A DNA stretch of 64,000 bases from JBELHR01 sp049606855 (GCA_049606855.1 JBMYVY010000002.1:239087-303086); one strand, 5' to 3'; shown: positions 1 to 8,015, counted from the first letter of the stretch. Numbers and translations: made by a program. The notes: generated from the letters alone by a model not told the origin.

Positions 1-489
1 TATGAGGCGGCTATTGCCAAAGCTAAAGAAGAAGGTGGAAACGTAATTGTGGAAGGTGGAGTCTTAGATGGTTTCGAATCTGGTTGTTATGTAAAACCTG
101 CGATTATAGAGGCCGAAAATCAATTCGAAATTGTACAACACGAAACCTTTGCACCGATTCTTTATTTGATGAAGTACACTGGAGAAGTTGAAAATGCAAT
201 TGCAATGCAAAACGGAGTTGCTCAAGGATTATCCTCAGCAATCATGACTAATAACTTAAGATCTGCAGAAAAATTCCTTTCTCATGCAGGATCTGATTGT
301 GGTATCGCAAATGTAAACATTGGTACGTCAGGAGCAGAAATTGGGGGTGCCTTCGGAGGTGAAAAAGAAACCGGTGGAGGACGTGAAAGTGGTTCTGATG
401 CATGGAAGGTATATATGAGAAGACAAACCAATACCATAAACTACACAACTGAGCTGCCCTTGGCACAAGGAATCAAATTTGATTTATAA
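1..489 (+). CDS. Aldehyde dehydrogenase, ALDH7/AASADH type (3' part only)
   Basis: The reading frame is open from base 1, so the gene begins upstream and only the last 162 residues are present. The tail carries the motif IGGAFGGEKETGGGRESG and the ending LPLAQGIKFDL, which are typical of the antiquitin family (alpha-aminoadipic semialdehyde / piperidine-6-carboxylate dehydrogenase). That family oxidises the semialdehyde in lysine catabolism with NAD. The catalytic cysteine and most of the NAD-binding domain lie outside the window. A hairpin terminator follows the stop after about 10 nt. The family call is strong; the exact substrate is inferred from the family. Confidence 0.93.
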   Translation, partial: YEAAIAKAKEEGGNVIVEGGVLDGFESGCYVKPAIIEAENQFEIVQHETFAPILYLMKYTGEVENAIAMQNGVAQGLSSAIMTNNLRSAEKFLSHAGSDCGIANVNIGTSGAEIGGAFGGEKETGGGRESGSDAWKVYMRRQTNTINYTTELPLAQGIKFDL

Positions 490-497
490 AACACAAA

Positions 498-524
498 AGC
501 CCGAGTTCAAACTCGGGTTTTTTT
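498..524 (+). terminator. Rho-independent terminator of the aldehyde dehydrogenase gene
   Basis: CCCGAGTT (500-507) pairs with AACTCGGG (510-517) and is followed by seven T. It overlaps the stop codon of the convergent phosphatase gene at 523-525. The A-rich left flank means it may also work for the minus strand. Confidence 0.85.
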
Positions 525-1254
525 ATACTGTTCTCCCAAATTCGTCAGGATATAAAAGTTTAATTTCTGTACTCTGAATGAAGGATTTTGAGTTGACATC
601 AAATGCTGTTAATTTACCCGAATTAAACCCACCTCCAGTATCTATATTAAACATTGAGTGACGAATAATAGGAACGTCTTTTCCCAATCTCAATGTCGGT
701 GTATGCCCAATATACACCTCTTTATATAAATTCAATCTGGCTGGATATAACGGATCAGTTTTAGAAAGGTCTAGAGGAGTCGCACAAGCAAGTTCCCATA
801 AGGTTCTGTCCCAATAAAATAATTTATCAAACCACTCTTGATCCACTCCTTTGAGATTAGTAAATCCTCCGTGAACAAATAATCTATTCTCTTGATCAAT
901 ATGATAATTTACTAAAGATCTCAAAAAATTCGCATGTGATTCAACCTTTTCAGGTCGACGCTCATAGGCGTCCTTGGAAGATTGCCCTCCGTGTTTCAAC
1001 CATTTTTCATGTGCTCTTCCTTTTTCAAAATAATCTAAGAGCAATTGATCGTGGTTACCTCTAATAAATACACAAGAATATTCCTGCTGAAATTCCAATA
1101 AAAAATCTATAACTTCAACAGCCTCAGACCAAGCGTCGGTATAATCTCCCAAAAAAATAAATTCGTCCTCTTTACGGGGCTCAACTTTACCTATAAGTTC
1201 TTTTAACGCTCTGAAAGCACCATGTATATCTCCTATGACAAATTTTCTTTTCAA
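523..1254 (-). CDS. PPP-type metallophosphoesterase (serine/threonine phosphatase 1-like)
   Basis: A 243-residue cytosolic protein with the calcineurin-like motif set in order: GDIHG (8-12), GDYTD (36-40), GNHD (66-69), HGG (128-130) and GHTP (183-186). These supply the two-metal site of PPP phosphatases. The usual GDxVDRG is GDYTDAW here, so the Arg after the second Asp is replaced by Ala-Trp. Known relatives hydrolyse phosphoproteins or diadenosine polyphosphates; the substrate cannot be read from sequence. The start codon overlaps the stop of the upstream SDR gene by 4 nt (ATGA), so the two are translationally coupled. Confidence 0.85.
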   Translation of the reverse strand: MKRKFVIGDIHGAFRALKELIGKVEPRKEDEFIFLGDYTDAWSEAVEVIDFLLEFQQEYSCVFIRGNHDQLLLDYFEKGRAHEKWLKHGGQSSKDAYERRPEKVESHANFLRSLVNYHIDQENRLFVHGGFTNLKGVDQEWFDKLFYWDRTLWELACATPLDLSKTDPLYPARLNLYKEVYIGHTPTLRLGKDVPIIRHSMFNIDTGGGFNSGKLTAFDVNSKSFIQSTEIKLLYPDEFGRTV

Positions 1255-1991
1255 AGATCTTTTTTTAATTGAGTTGAGGATGCTTGAGCACTTGGCAAAA
1301 CCAATAAGTCAGTAATATTTACATGATAGGGGCGAGAAACTACAAAATCAACAATTTCAGCAATGTCTGTAGCTTGAAGTGGATCATAGCCCTTGTACAC
1401 TTGTGCAGAACGCTCTTGATCACCTTTAAAACGAACCATAGAAAAATTTGTTTCTACCAAGCCTGGGTGAATGGCGCCAACTTTGATTCGGGTGTCGTTA
1501 AGGTCTTTTCTCATCCCTTCAGTAATCGCATCCACAGCCTTCTTAGAAGCGCAATAAACAGTACCGTTAGCATAAACATCTTTAGCAGCTAAAGAACCAA
1601 TGTTGATAACATGGCCGGAATCATTGTTGAGCATTGTAGGAAGGATGGCTTTGGTCACGTATAAGAGGCCCTTGACATTAATATCTATCATCGCATCCCA
1701 ATCATCGATATCCCCTTGTTGTATATTTGATAGCCCATGGGCATTACCAGCATTGTTAATTAAAATATCTACGGTCTTAATAGATTTTAACTGAGAAAAT
1801 ACTTGCTCCTTATTTCTAACGTCAAATACCAATTTAAAACAAGTAGTATCTTCCTCGAGATCCATCATTAACTCCGTTAATTTCTCCTCATTACGCCCAC
1901 AAAGAATTAGCGTATAACCACGTTTGGCAAACAAGCGAGCTATGGCCTCACCTATACCCGAACTCGCTCCAGTAATCAATGCTGTTTTCAT
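1251..1991 (-). CDS. SDR family NAD(P)-dependent oxidoreductase (YdfG-like)
   Basis: A classical short-chain dehydrogenase of 246 residues. It has the cofactor motif TGASSGIG (7-14), NNAG (79-82), a Ser at about 133 and the catalytic YCASK (146-150). The layout resembles YdfG, an NADP-dependent 3-hydroxy acid / serine dehydrogenase, but substrate is not determined. It is the first gene of a two-gene unit with the phosphatase. A -7 box TATCTTTA (1996-2003, minus strand) ends only 4 nt before the ATG, so the message may be almost leaderless; that box lies next to the terminator of the small RNA unit upstream. Confidence 0.9.
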   Translation of the reverse strand: MKTALITGASSGIGEAIARLFAKRGYTLILCGRNEEKLTELMMDLEEDTTCFKLVFDVRNKEQVFSQLKSIKTVDILINNAGNAHGLSNIQQGDIDDWDAMIDINVKGLLYVTKAILPTMLNNDSGHVINIGSLAAKDVYANGTVYCASKKAVDAITEGMRKDLNDTRIKVGAIHPGLVETNFSMVRFKGDQERSAQVYKGYDPLQATDIAEIVDFVVSRPYHVNITDLLVLPSAQASSTQLKKDL

Positions 1992-2004
1992 TATATAAAG
2001 ATAT

Positions 2005-2120
2005 AAAAAAAGCCACTTCCAAAGGAAGTGGCTTCTATTTTAATTGGCTAACCAAAACCAATCAAAAATCAACTAACCAAACTTTATTTTATGAAAACTT
2101 AAACTATGTTTAAGGAACGT
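2005..2120 (-). ncRNA. Candidate small RNA unit C
   Basis: The third and last member of a tandem array read on the minus strand. It contains the 50-nt core repeat (2038-2087) followed by a strong terminator: AGCCACTTCC/GGAAGTGGCT (2011-2033) with a 7-T tract. Identity with unit B extends further upstream, through AGTTTAAGTTTTCATAAA. Unlike units A and B, no TGGCAC-type promoter was found before it, so the 5' end given is arbitrary. It may be made by read-through from unit B, from another promoter, or not at all. Confidence 0.4.
2038..2087. repeat. 50-nt direct repeat, copy C
   Basis: Identical over 50 nt to 2175-2224 and 2333-2382. On the minus strand it holds two TTGGTTAG words about 20 nt apart; the second can form a small TTGG-TTAG-CCAA stem-loop. 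It lies immediately 5' (minus strand) of the unit C terminator. Confidence 0.97.
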
Positions 2121-2139
2121 ACTCTTTTAAAGGTTTTTG

Positions 2140-2255
2140 AAAAAGATTGCTCCCGCTCCCGAGAGCAATCTTTCTTTTAATTGGCTAACCAAAACCAATC
2201 AAAAATCAACTAACCAAACTTTATTTTTATGAAAACTTAAACTCTTTTCTATTTG
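2140..2255 (-). ncRNA. Candidate sigma-54-driven small RNA, unit B
   Basis: About 116 nt on the minus strand. The predicted start is 12 nt after the -12 base of the promoter at 2266-2282. The RNA would run through the core repeat (2175-2224) into a terminator: GATTGCTC (2145-2152) pairs with GAGCAATC (2163-2170), followed by a T tract. No ORF of meaningful length lies in it on this strand. The architecture (promoter, core, terminator) matches unit A although the flanks differ. Inference from sequence only. Confidence 0.55.
2175..2224. repeat. 50-nt direct repeat, copy B
   Basis: A perfect copy of the 50-nt core, offset 137 bp from copy C and 158 bp from copy A. On the plus strand copies B and C are followed by a trivial ATGAAAACTTAA (Met-Lys-Thr-stop). 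Confidence 0.97.
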
Positions 2256-2265
2256 ATTCATTTAA

Positions 2266-2284
2266 TACAAAGCCCGTGCCAAAA
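2266..2284 (-). promoter_or_regulatory. Sigma-54-like -24/-12 promoter of unit B
   Basis: The minus strand reads TTGGCACGGGCTTTGTA, that is TTGGCACG-N4-TTGTA. The sigma-54 consensus is TTGGCACG-N4-TTGCW: the -24 GG is exact, the spacing is exact, and the -12 has GT instead of GC. The same two boxes recur before unit A while the bases between and around them differ. Confidence 0.6.
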
Positions 2285-2296
2285 ATGATTTTTTCT

Positions 2297-2479
2297 AAAG
2301 AAAAGTTACTCCCTGTTACGGGAGTAACTCCCTTTTAATTGGCTAACCAAAACCAATCAAAAATCAACTAACCAAACTTTATATTTTATACTATTTGGGA
2401 TAACGCTTGCTCCAACGCCTGTTCCATTCATTCACGTTATCCTAATAGTTTGTGTAAATTCTACAATTTCAATGAACTG
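2297..2479 (-). ncRNA. Candidate sigma-54-driven small RNA, unit A
   Basis: About 183 nt on the minus strand, starting about 12 nt after the -12 base of the promoter at 2490-2506. Its 5' half has a long imperfect stem: ACTATT-A-GGATAACG (2449-2435) pairs with CGTTATCC-CA-AATAGT (2405-2390). The core repeat follows (2333-2382). It ends in GTTACTCCC/GGGAGTAAC (2305-2328) with TTTTCTTT. Units A and B share core and promoter boxes but not the 5' stem, so the common function should sit in the core. No coding capacity was seen. Confidence 0.55.
2333..2382. repeat. 50-nt direct repeat, copy A
   Basis: A perfect copy of the 50-nt core shared with 2175-2224 and 2038-2087. Identity stops sharply at both ends, so the core appears under selection or recently copied. 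Confidence 0.97.
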
Positions 2480-2489
2480 AATTACTATT

Positions 2490-2507
2490 TACAAATCCCG
2501 TGCCAAA
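2490..2507 (-). promoter_or_regulatory. Sigma-54-like -24/-12 promoter of unit A
   Basis: The minus strand reads TTGGCACGGGATTTGTA: the same TTGGCACG-N4-TTGTA arrangement as unit B. It sits between the atp operon terminator and the unit A RNA. The -12 GC of the textbook consensus is GT in both copies. Confidence 0.6.
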
Positions 2508-2509
2508 TA

Positions 2510-2523
2510 TTATGCGCGCATAA
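2510..2523. promoter_or_regulatory. 14-bp perfect palindrome upstream of promoter A
   Basis: TTATGCGCGCATAA, a perfect palindrome just upstream (minus strand) of the -24 box of unit A and abutting the atp operon terminator. The GC-rich centre is unusual in this AT-rich setting. It could be a regulator site, but it lies closer to the promoter than typical sigma-54 enhancers. Confidence 0.35.
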
Positions 2524-2550
2524 AAAAAGCCACCCATTGGGTGGCTTTTA
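2522..2550 (-). terminator. Terminator of the ATP synthase operon
   Basis: AGCCACCC/GGGTGGCT stem (2528-2546) with a run of seven T on the minus strand, about 30 nt after the atpG stop. The A/T flanks make it possibly bidirectional. Confidence 0.85.
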
Positions 2551-2577
2551 ACATAATTTTATGAAACTTACTGGTTT

Positions 2578-3438
2578 TTAGCCATTTAAAGCCTCTGCTC
2601 CTCCAACGATTTCAAGGATTTCACCTGTAATCGCAGCTTGACGGGCTTTGTTGTAAGTTAATAATAAGTCATCTTGTAACTCTTTTGCGTTATCAGTTGC
2701 TTTGTGCATTGCAGTCATTCGAGCCCCATGCTCACCAGCATAAGAATCACGAACTGATTTGTACAATTGCATCTTCAAAGATTTAGGAATTAATTCCATA
2801 ACAATCTCCTCTTTTGAAGGTTCGAAGATATAATCAGCTTGTACATTAGTATCACCTTCAGTTGCCTCTAGCGGCAAATAAGCTTCGTGCATTACCAATT
2901 GAGTAGCAGCATTTTTAAAGTGGTTATAGACCAACTCCACCTTATCAAATTGACCTTCAGCATAAGCTTGCATGATTTGGGAAGCCAATTCCGCAACGTT
3001 TTCGAATGTCAATTCATCGAAAATATCGTTGCGATTTTCATACAAGTTAAACTCCTTAGATAAGATGTCATTACCTTTTTTACCAATAGTTAGCAAGCTA
3101 ACTTCTTTATCAGCATATTGCTCCTTTACAATTTGTCTCACCGCCTTGACTATTGATGAATTAAATCCACCACACAAACCACGGTTAGAAGTGATAACAA
3201 CTAAGAGAACCTTAGAAACGGATCTTTGCTCAGCATAAACACCTCCTGTGTCTCCATCTAAAGTAGCTGAAAGGTTTTGTAACAATTCAGTCAACTTATT
3301 AGAATAGGGACGCATCGCAACAATTGCATCTTGAGCCTTTTTAAGCTTCGCCGCAGAAACCATCTTCATAGCACTCGTGATTTTCATCGTCGAGCCAATT
3401 GAAGTAATTCTGTTTCTTATTTCTTTTAAGTTTGCCAT
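2578..3438 (-). CDS. atpG: F1Fo ATP synthase gamma subunit
   Basis: 286 residues. The N-terminal MANLKEIRNRITSIGSTMKI and the C-terminal region with ARMTAMHKATDNA and TYNKARQAAIT are hallmark gamma-subunit coiled-coil sequences; GGFNSS is the conserved nucleotide-fold core. Gamma is the rotating shaft inside the alpha3beta3 head. It is the last gene of the atpBEFHAG operon, 19 nt after atpA. No atpD or atpC follows: in many Bacteroidota the beta and epsilon genes sit elsewhere, and a terminator directly after atpG fits that split. Confidence 0.98.
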   Translation of the reverse strand: MANLKEIRNRITSIGSTMKITSAMKMVSAAKLKKAQDAIVAMRPYSNKLTELLQNLSATLDGDTGGVYAEQRSVSKVLLVVITSNRGLCGGFNSSIVKAVRQIVKEQYADKEVSLLTIGKKGNDILSKEFNLYENRNDIFDELTFENVAELASQIMQAYAEGQFDKVELVYNHFKNAATQLVMHEAYLPLEATEGDTNVQADYIFEPSKEEIVMELIPKSLKMQLYKSVRDSYAGEHGARMTAMHKATDNAKELQDDLLLTYNKARQAAITGEILEIVGGAEALNG

Positions 3439-3457
3439 ACACTAGGTATTTTAAATA

Positions 3458-5035
3458 TTAAGCAAATTGAGCTGAGATTTCTTTTGCAGAACTTTCAATT
3501 GCCGCAATAGCCTCATCTGTTAATTTACCAGCTTTTAATTGATCCAAAGCATCACGATGCTTCAAATTCATATAATTTTTAAACTCTGATTCAAACTCCT
3601 TAACCTTGTTCACAGGAACGTTAGCTAATAAGTTTTTTGAACCCGCATAGATAATTGCTACCTGATCTTCAACCTTTGCAGGAGAATTTTGTGGCTGCTT
3701 AAGAATCTCTACGTTTCGTTTACCTTTTTCAATTACATTCATTGTAGCTGCATCTAAATCTGAACCAAATTTGGCAAATGCTTCCAATTCACGGTAAGCT
3801 GCCTGGTCTAACTTCAATGTTCCAGATACTTTCTTCATAGACTTAATCTGAGCAGATCCACCTACACGAGAAACTGAGATACCAACGTTAATTGCTGGTC
3901 TAACTCCGGCGTTAAATAAATCTCCTTCTAAGAAAATCTGTCCATCTGTAATCGAAATTACGTTAGTTGGAATATATGCAGAAACGTCACCTGCTTGAGT
4001 CTCAATAATTGGAAGTGCTGTTAAAGAACCTCCACCTTTAATCAAGGGCTTGATAGAATCTGGTACATCATTCATTTGAGCTGCGATAGAATCATCATTG
4101 ATTACTTTTGCTGCACGCTCTAATAATCTTGAGTGTAAATAGAATACATCCCCTGGGTATGCCTCACGTCCTGGAGGTCTTCTCAATAATAATGAAAGCT
4201 CACGGTAAGCTACTGCTTGCTTAGATAAATCATCATATACAATTAGAGCAGGTCTTCCCGTATCACGGAAATACTCTCCAATCGCAGCTCCAGCAAATGG
4301 AGCATATACTTGCATTGGTGCTGGATCAGAAGCGTTTGCCGCAACTACTACAGTATAGGCTAAAGCTCCTTTTTCTTCTAATAAGTTTACAATTCCTGCA
4401 ACTGTTGAAGCTTTTTGTCCAATAGCAACATAAATACAGAATACTGGCTCACCAGCATCGTAAAATTCTTTTTGGTTCAAGATAGTATCAAGAGCAACGG
4501 TAGACTTACCTGTTTGACGGTCACCAATAACAAGCTCACGTTGTCCACGTCCAATTGGCACCATAGCGTCAATCGCTTTAATACCAGTTTGCATTGGCTC
4601 AGTAACTGGCTCTCGGAAGATTACACCTGGAGCTTTACGCTCTAGTGGCATCTCATAAGTCTCACCAGCAATAGGTCCTTTACCATCAATAGGGTTACCT
4701 AAAGTATCTACAACACGACCAACAATTCCTTCACCTACTTGAAGTGATGCAATTCTTTTTGTACGTTTTACTGTAGATCCTTCTTTTACTCCAGTAGCCT
4801 CTCCTAATAATACCACCCCGACATTGTCTTCCTCAAGGTTAAGTACCATTCCTTCAAGTCCACCTTCAAACTCTACTAATTCACCGTATTGTACATTTGA
4901 TAAACCATATACTTGGGCAATACCATCACCATCTTGTAATACAGTTCCCACCTCGTCTAAACTAGCTGAAGTGTCGAAATTCGTTAATTGTTTCTTTAAA
5001 ATTGCTGAAACCTCAGCAGGCTTAATTGCTCCCAT
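3458..5035 (-). CDS. atpA: F1Fo ATP synthase alpha subunit
   Basis: 525 residues, full length. The P-loop GDRQTGKST is at 171-179, and the alpha-type region with PPGREAYPGDVFYLHSRLLE and the SRVGGSAQ segment are present. Alpha carries the regulatory, non-catalytic nucleotide sites of the F1 head. It lies 40 nt after atpH and 19 nt before atpG. Confidence 0.99.
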   Translation of the reverse strand: MGAIKPAEVSAILKKQLTNFDTSASLDEVGTVLQDGDGIAQVYGLSNVQYGELVEFEGGLEGMVLNLEEDNVGVVLLGEATGVKEGSTVKRTKRIASLQVGEGIVGRVVDTLGNPIDGKGPIAGETYEMPLERKAPGVIFREPVTEPMQTGIKAIDAMVPIGRGQRELVIGDRQTGKSTVALDTILNQKEFYDAGEPVFCIYVAIGQKASTVAGIVNLLEEKGALAYTVVVAANASDPAPMQVYAPFAGAAIGEYFRDTGRPALIVYDDLSKQAVAYRELSLLLRRPPGREAYPGDVFYLHSRLLERAAKVINDDSIAAQMNDVPDSIKPLIKGGGSLTALPIIETQAGDVSAYIPTNVISITDGQIFLEGDLFNAGVRPAINVGISVSRVGGSAQIKSMKKVSGTLKLDQAAYRELEAFAKFGSDLDAATMNVIEKGKRNVEILKQPQNSPAKVEDQVAIIYAGSKNLLANVPVNKVKEFESEFKNYMNLKHRDALDQLKAGKLTDEAIAAIESSAKEISAQFA

Positions 5036-5075
5036 CTTATATATTTTTAATTCCGAAGGTTCTTAATTAATTCGC

Positions 5076-5633
5076 TTATATCTTTGCTTCAAAGTCACTT
5101 GTATCAAATTCTCTTCTCAAAGAATTAAGCTGGCTAGAAATACTCGCATCGTATTGTAAATCTCCAATACGCAAAATAAATCCACCTAAAATATCTTGAT
5201 CCACTACATTTTCAATGGCAGTTTCCTTTCCCGTAAGTTCTTTAACTTTTGCAAGAACTTTTGCTTCTAAATCCTTGGTTAAAGGAACGGCTGTCGTTAC
5301 AACAGCAAGATCAATTGATCTGTGATGATCGTAAATTACGGCAAACTGAGCTGCAATATCACGAAGTAACGGCAAACGTTTATTTTCAACCAACACACTG
5401 AAAAGACCAACAACAATTCCATCTACATGAGAAGAAAACAAATCCTTCAAAATAGACAACTTTGCTGCTCCACTAACAACTGGGCTACTCAAGGCAACAT
5501 TCAGTTCCGGATTCTCATCAATTGTGCTAACAATCATCTTCATCTGATCGTCTAATGCATCTGCTTTAGAATGTTCTAAACCAATGTTTAGAAGTGCCTT
5601 TGCATAACGATGTGGCGCTCTAATATCTTTCAT
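5076..5633 (-). CDS. atpH: F1Fo ATP synthase delta subunit
   Basis: 185 residues. The N-terminal RYAKALL and the C-terminal VDQDILGGFILRIGDLQYDAS are diagnostic of the delta/OSCP family, which joins the F1 head to the peripheral stalk. Its ATG overlaps the atpF stop by one base (TAATG), so the two stalk subunits are translationally coupled. Confidence 0.98.
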   Translation of the reverse strand: MKDIRAPHRYAKALLNIGLEHSKADALDDQMKMIVSTIDENPELNVALSSPVVSGAAKLSILKDLFSSHVDGIVVGLFSVLVENKRLPLLRDIAAQFAVIYDHHRSIDLAVVTTAVPLTKDLEAKVLAKVKELTGKETAIENVVDQDILGGFILRIGDLQYDASISSQLNSLRREFDTSDFEAKI

Positions 5634-6130
5634 TAGTTTAAGGTAACGTCTTTTAATTTATCTTCTACCAAAGCCAATTGGTCTTTGTCAGTAGATAATT
5701 CTTTAGCAACAACTTTTTCAGCAATTGAAATCGACAATTCAGCAACCTGAGCCTTTAATACAGAAATAGCAGCAGCTTTTTCTGTTTCCATAGCTTCTTT
5801 AGCTTGCTTAATAATCTTATCTGCTTGAACCTGAGCTTCTTCTTTAGCTTCATTGATGATCGCATCTTTCATAGATTTAGCATCTTTCAAGATCCCATCT
5901 CTTTCCACTCTTGCTTCCTTCAAAATACGCTCATTGTCAGCAGCGATATTAGCCATCTCTGTCTTTGCACTTTCCGCAGACTCAAGAGCAGACTTAATAC
6001 CTTCTTCACGCTCTTCTACCGCATTTAAAATAGGTTTCCAAGCATATTTTTTTAGCAAGAATACTAAAAGAATAAAAATCGCTGTTTGACTAATAAACAA
6101 TCCTAAAGGAAAATCATTTAACAACTCCAT
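5633..6130 (-). CDS. atpF: F1Fo ATP synthase b subunit
   Basis: 165 residues. There is one N-terminal membrane helix (about 9-27) followed by KKYAWKPI and a long charged Ala/Glu/Lys-rich helix that forms the peripheral stalk dimer. 88 nt separate it from atpE upstream; it overlaps atpH by 1 nt. Confidence 0.97.
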   Translation of the reverse strand: MELLNDFPLGLFISQTAIFILLVFLLKKYAWKPILNAVEEREEGIKSALESAESAKTEMANIAADNERILKEARVERDGILKDAKSMKDAIINEAKEEAQVQADKIIKQAKEAMETEKAAAISVLKAQVAELSISIAEKVVAKELSTDKDQLALVEDKLKDVTLN

Positions 6131-6218
6131 ATATACTGTTATTTAAAGCTTTTTGTTTTAATTTTAATTAACAATTAGCTACAACCAACCGTTGTAGCTA
6201 AATTGTTTAGTGTTTCGA

Positions 6219-6410
6219 TTAAGCAGCAAATAATGCAGCGAAACCAATACCTTCAATAAGTGCAGCTGCAATCAACATTGCAGTTTGGATCTTACCTGAA
6301 GCTTCTGGTTGACGAGCGATTGCGTCCATTGCTGAACCACCGATTCTACCGATTCCCATTCCTGCTCCGATTACGATTAATCCTGCTCCTACGATTGATG
6401 GAATTTCCAT
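6219..6410 (-). CDS. atpE: F1Fo ATP synthase c subunit
   Basis: 63 residues forming two membrane helices joined by the polar loop RQP (34-36 region). The ion-carrying glutamate is E53 in ALIEGIGF. No sodium-binding residue pattern is evident, so proton coupling is assumed. The coding sequence is markedly more GC-rich at conserved positions than its neighbours, as usual for highly expressed c subunits. Confidence 0.98.
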   Translation of the reverse strand: MEIPSIVGAGLIVIGAGMGIGRIGGSAMDAIARQPEASGKIQTAMLIAAALIEGIGFAALFAA

Positions 6411-6444
6411 AATATATTTATTTTAAAAATTAAACATTCAAAAA

Positions 6445-7539
6445 TTAGTGGTCATCGTGATGCTCTTCATTGGCAGAACCAAAATAAAGGGCTGATAACA
6501 TTGTAAAAATATACGCCTGTAGTGCTGCTACAAGCAATTCCAAAATAGATAATGCAAAAGCCAATCCGAAAGAAAGACTAGATCCAATCCAGTTTTGGAA
6601 AATAAACATCAAACCAATAATACTCATCAATACCGTGTGACCTGCTACCATATTCGCATATAAACGAATCATAAGCGCAAAAGGCTTAATGAATATTCCA
6701 AGTAATTCAATTGGAGCTAAAACAATTTTCATCAAAACAGGTACTCCTGGCATCCAGAAAATATGTCCCCAATAATTTTTATTTGCCGACAAGTTCGTAA
6801 TAAAGAAAGTAATCAAAGCCAATGACATGGTCACAGCAATATTTCCTGTTACATTTACACCAAGTGGCGTCAATCCAAATAAGTTCAAAAACCAAACAAA
6901 GAAGAATACAGTAAGTAAATAAGGCATGTACTTCTTGTAATTTTTCTCTCCAATATTCGGTAAAGCAATATCATCTCTAATATAAAGGATGATTGGCTCA
7001 AAGAAACGTGCAGCTCCAGTTGGAATTGGTCCTTTTTTATAAGTTTTCGCAAAAGAACTAAACATCCATAACATCATAATTGAAACCAAGATAATCATGG
7101 CAACGTTTTTTGTTATAGATAGATCTAATGGTTTAATATTTGTTGGGTGATGCTCTGTATCGTAAGTAATTGTACCTGCCGCATCAGTCTTGTACACTAG
7201 GCCATGATATAACATATAATAGTCATCTCCTGCCTGAGCAACAGATTCTCCATGATGAAATTTAGAAGAAGAAAATACCGTTAATCCAGATTCTGAATCA
7301 TATAAAATTACTGGTAAAGGCATTCCAAAATGATGCTGATGACCATCAGAACCAGTCCAAGAAAACAGGTTAAAGTCATGTGAATCTTTAAGGTGGTGAT
7401 CAATGAATTCCGTGATTTCTTCCTTCTCTACTCCATTTACTTTATCACCTTCTAGATCATATTCTACATTGTGCGCCTCTTGGGCAAACGCCGTTAATCC
7501 GATGAACACAACTAAGGTCTTAAAAAATGTTTTTGTCAT
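6445..7539 (-). CDS. atpB: F1Fo ATP synthase a subunit
   Basis: 364 residues, much longer than the E. coli protein. It starts with a signal-like segment (1-20) and a roughly 120-residue His/Asp-rich extension expected outside the membrane, as is common in Bacteroidota. Then follow the a-subunit membrane helices with the essential Arg at 292 in MIRLYANMVAGHTV. Start of the core atp operon; a -7 box TATCTTTG lies at 7572-7579 upstream. Confidence 0.97.
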   Translation of the reverse strand: MTKTFFKTLVVFIGLTAFAQEAHNVEYDLEGDKVNGVEKEEITEFIDHHLKDSHDFNLFSWTGSDGHQHHFGMPLPVILYDSESGLTVFSSSKFHHGESVAQAGDDYYMLYHGLVYKTDAAGTITYDTEHHPTNIKPLDLSITKNVAMIILVSIMMLWMFSSFAKTYKKGPIPTGAARFFEPIILYIRDDIALPNIGEKNYKKYMPYLLTVFFFVWFLNLFGLTPLGVNVTGNIAVTMSLALITFFITNLSANKNYWGHIFWMPGVPVLMKIVLAPIELLGIFIKPFALMIRLYANMVAGHTVLMSIIGLMFIFQNWIGSSLSFGLAFALSILELLVAALQAYIFTMLSALYFGSANEEHHDDH

Positions 7540-7571
7540 TTCGTTCTAATATCAGTGTCTAAAAAACGCTG

Positions 7572-7579
7572 CAAAGATA
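7572..7579 (-). promoter_or_regulatory. -7 box of a promoter upstream of atpB
   Basis: The minus strand reads TATCTTTG, an exact TAnnTTTG match, 33 nt before the atpB start, in the 113-nt gap after the small membrane protein gene. The region about 19 nt upstream is T-rich but has no clean TTTG, so strength is uncertain. Confidence 0.55.
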
Positions 7580-7652
7580 TCTTTTTAAACCAAATAAAAA
7601 AAACGATTTCTCCTATTATTTTGCCCCCCTTTAGAATTCAAAAAAAAACCTG

Positions 7653-8015
7653 CTAATCCCCTTGATTTAAGATCTTTCTCAAGGCCAAAACTTCAATGAT
7701 TAAACAGACGACATAAGGAACAAAAAATAAAGAGAAGGCTAATTTACCTTCACCTAAATTCCCTTGAAAAAACAAATAATACACACCGAACTTTATAAAG
7801 CTCCCAAAGAGAAATAGAAATCCGAGTTGATCTCTAAACTTATTTCGAAAAAAGTAAATAATGAGATAGATTCCCACAGCCATAAGCCCATTAGCGAAAT
7901 AAGACTTTTCTAACCACTTTTGACTAAACTGTGTTCCTGTTACTCCAAGAACCCAGTCATGAAGGAAAAACGCGACTACAGGCACTGTGAAAAATAAAAG
8001 AATTTGCTTATTCAT
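7653..8015 (-). CDS. Small four-helix membrane protein, DUF6168-like
   Basis: 120 residues with about four hydrophobic helices and little else. In Flavobacteriia a protein of this kind sits between the AtpZ/AtpI-like gene and atpB, where other bacteria carry AtpI. It may act in assembly of the Fo c-ring or a-subunit, but that is inferred from position. Its start overlaps the upstream atpZ-like gene by 8 nt. Confidence 0.65.
   Translation of the reverse strand: MNKQILLFFTVPVVAFFLHDWVLGVTGTQFSQKWLEKSYFANGLMAVGIYLIIYFFRNKFRDQLGFLFLFGSFIKFGVYYLFFQGNLGEGKLAFSLFFVPYVVCLIIEVLALRKILNQGD

Noticed and set aside
2088..2240. Plus-strand mini-genes ATGAAAACTTAA (Met-Lys-Thr-stop)
   Set aside because: Three codons only, present after two of three repeats, and no plus-strand promoter was evident. 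The minus-strand sigma-54 sites and T tracts favour transcription the other way.
2038..2382. CRISPR array
   Set aside because: Only three repeats, spacing of 137 and 158 bp, no cas genes, and each unit has its own terminator.
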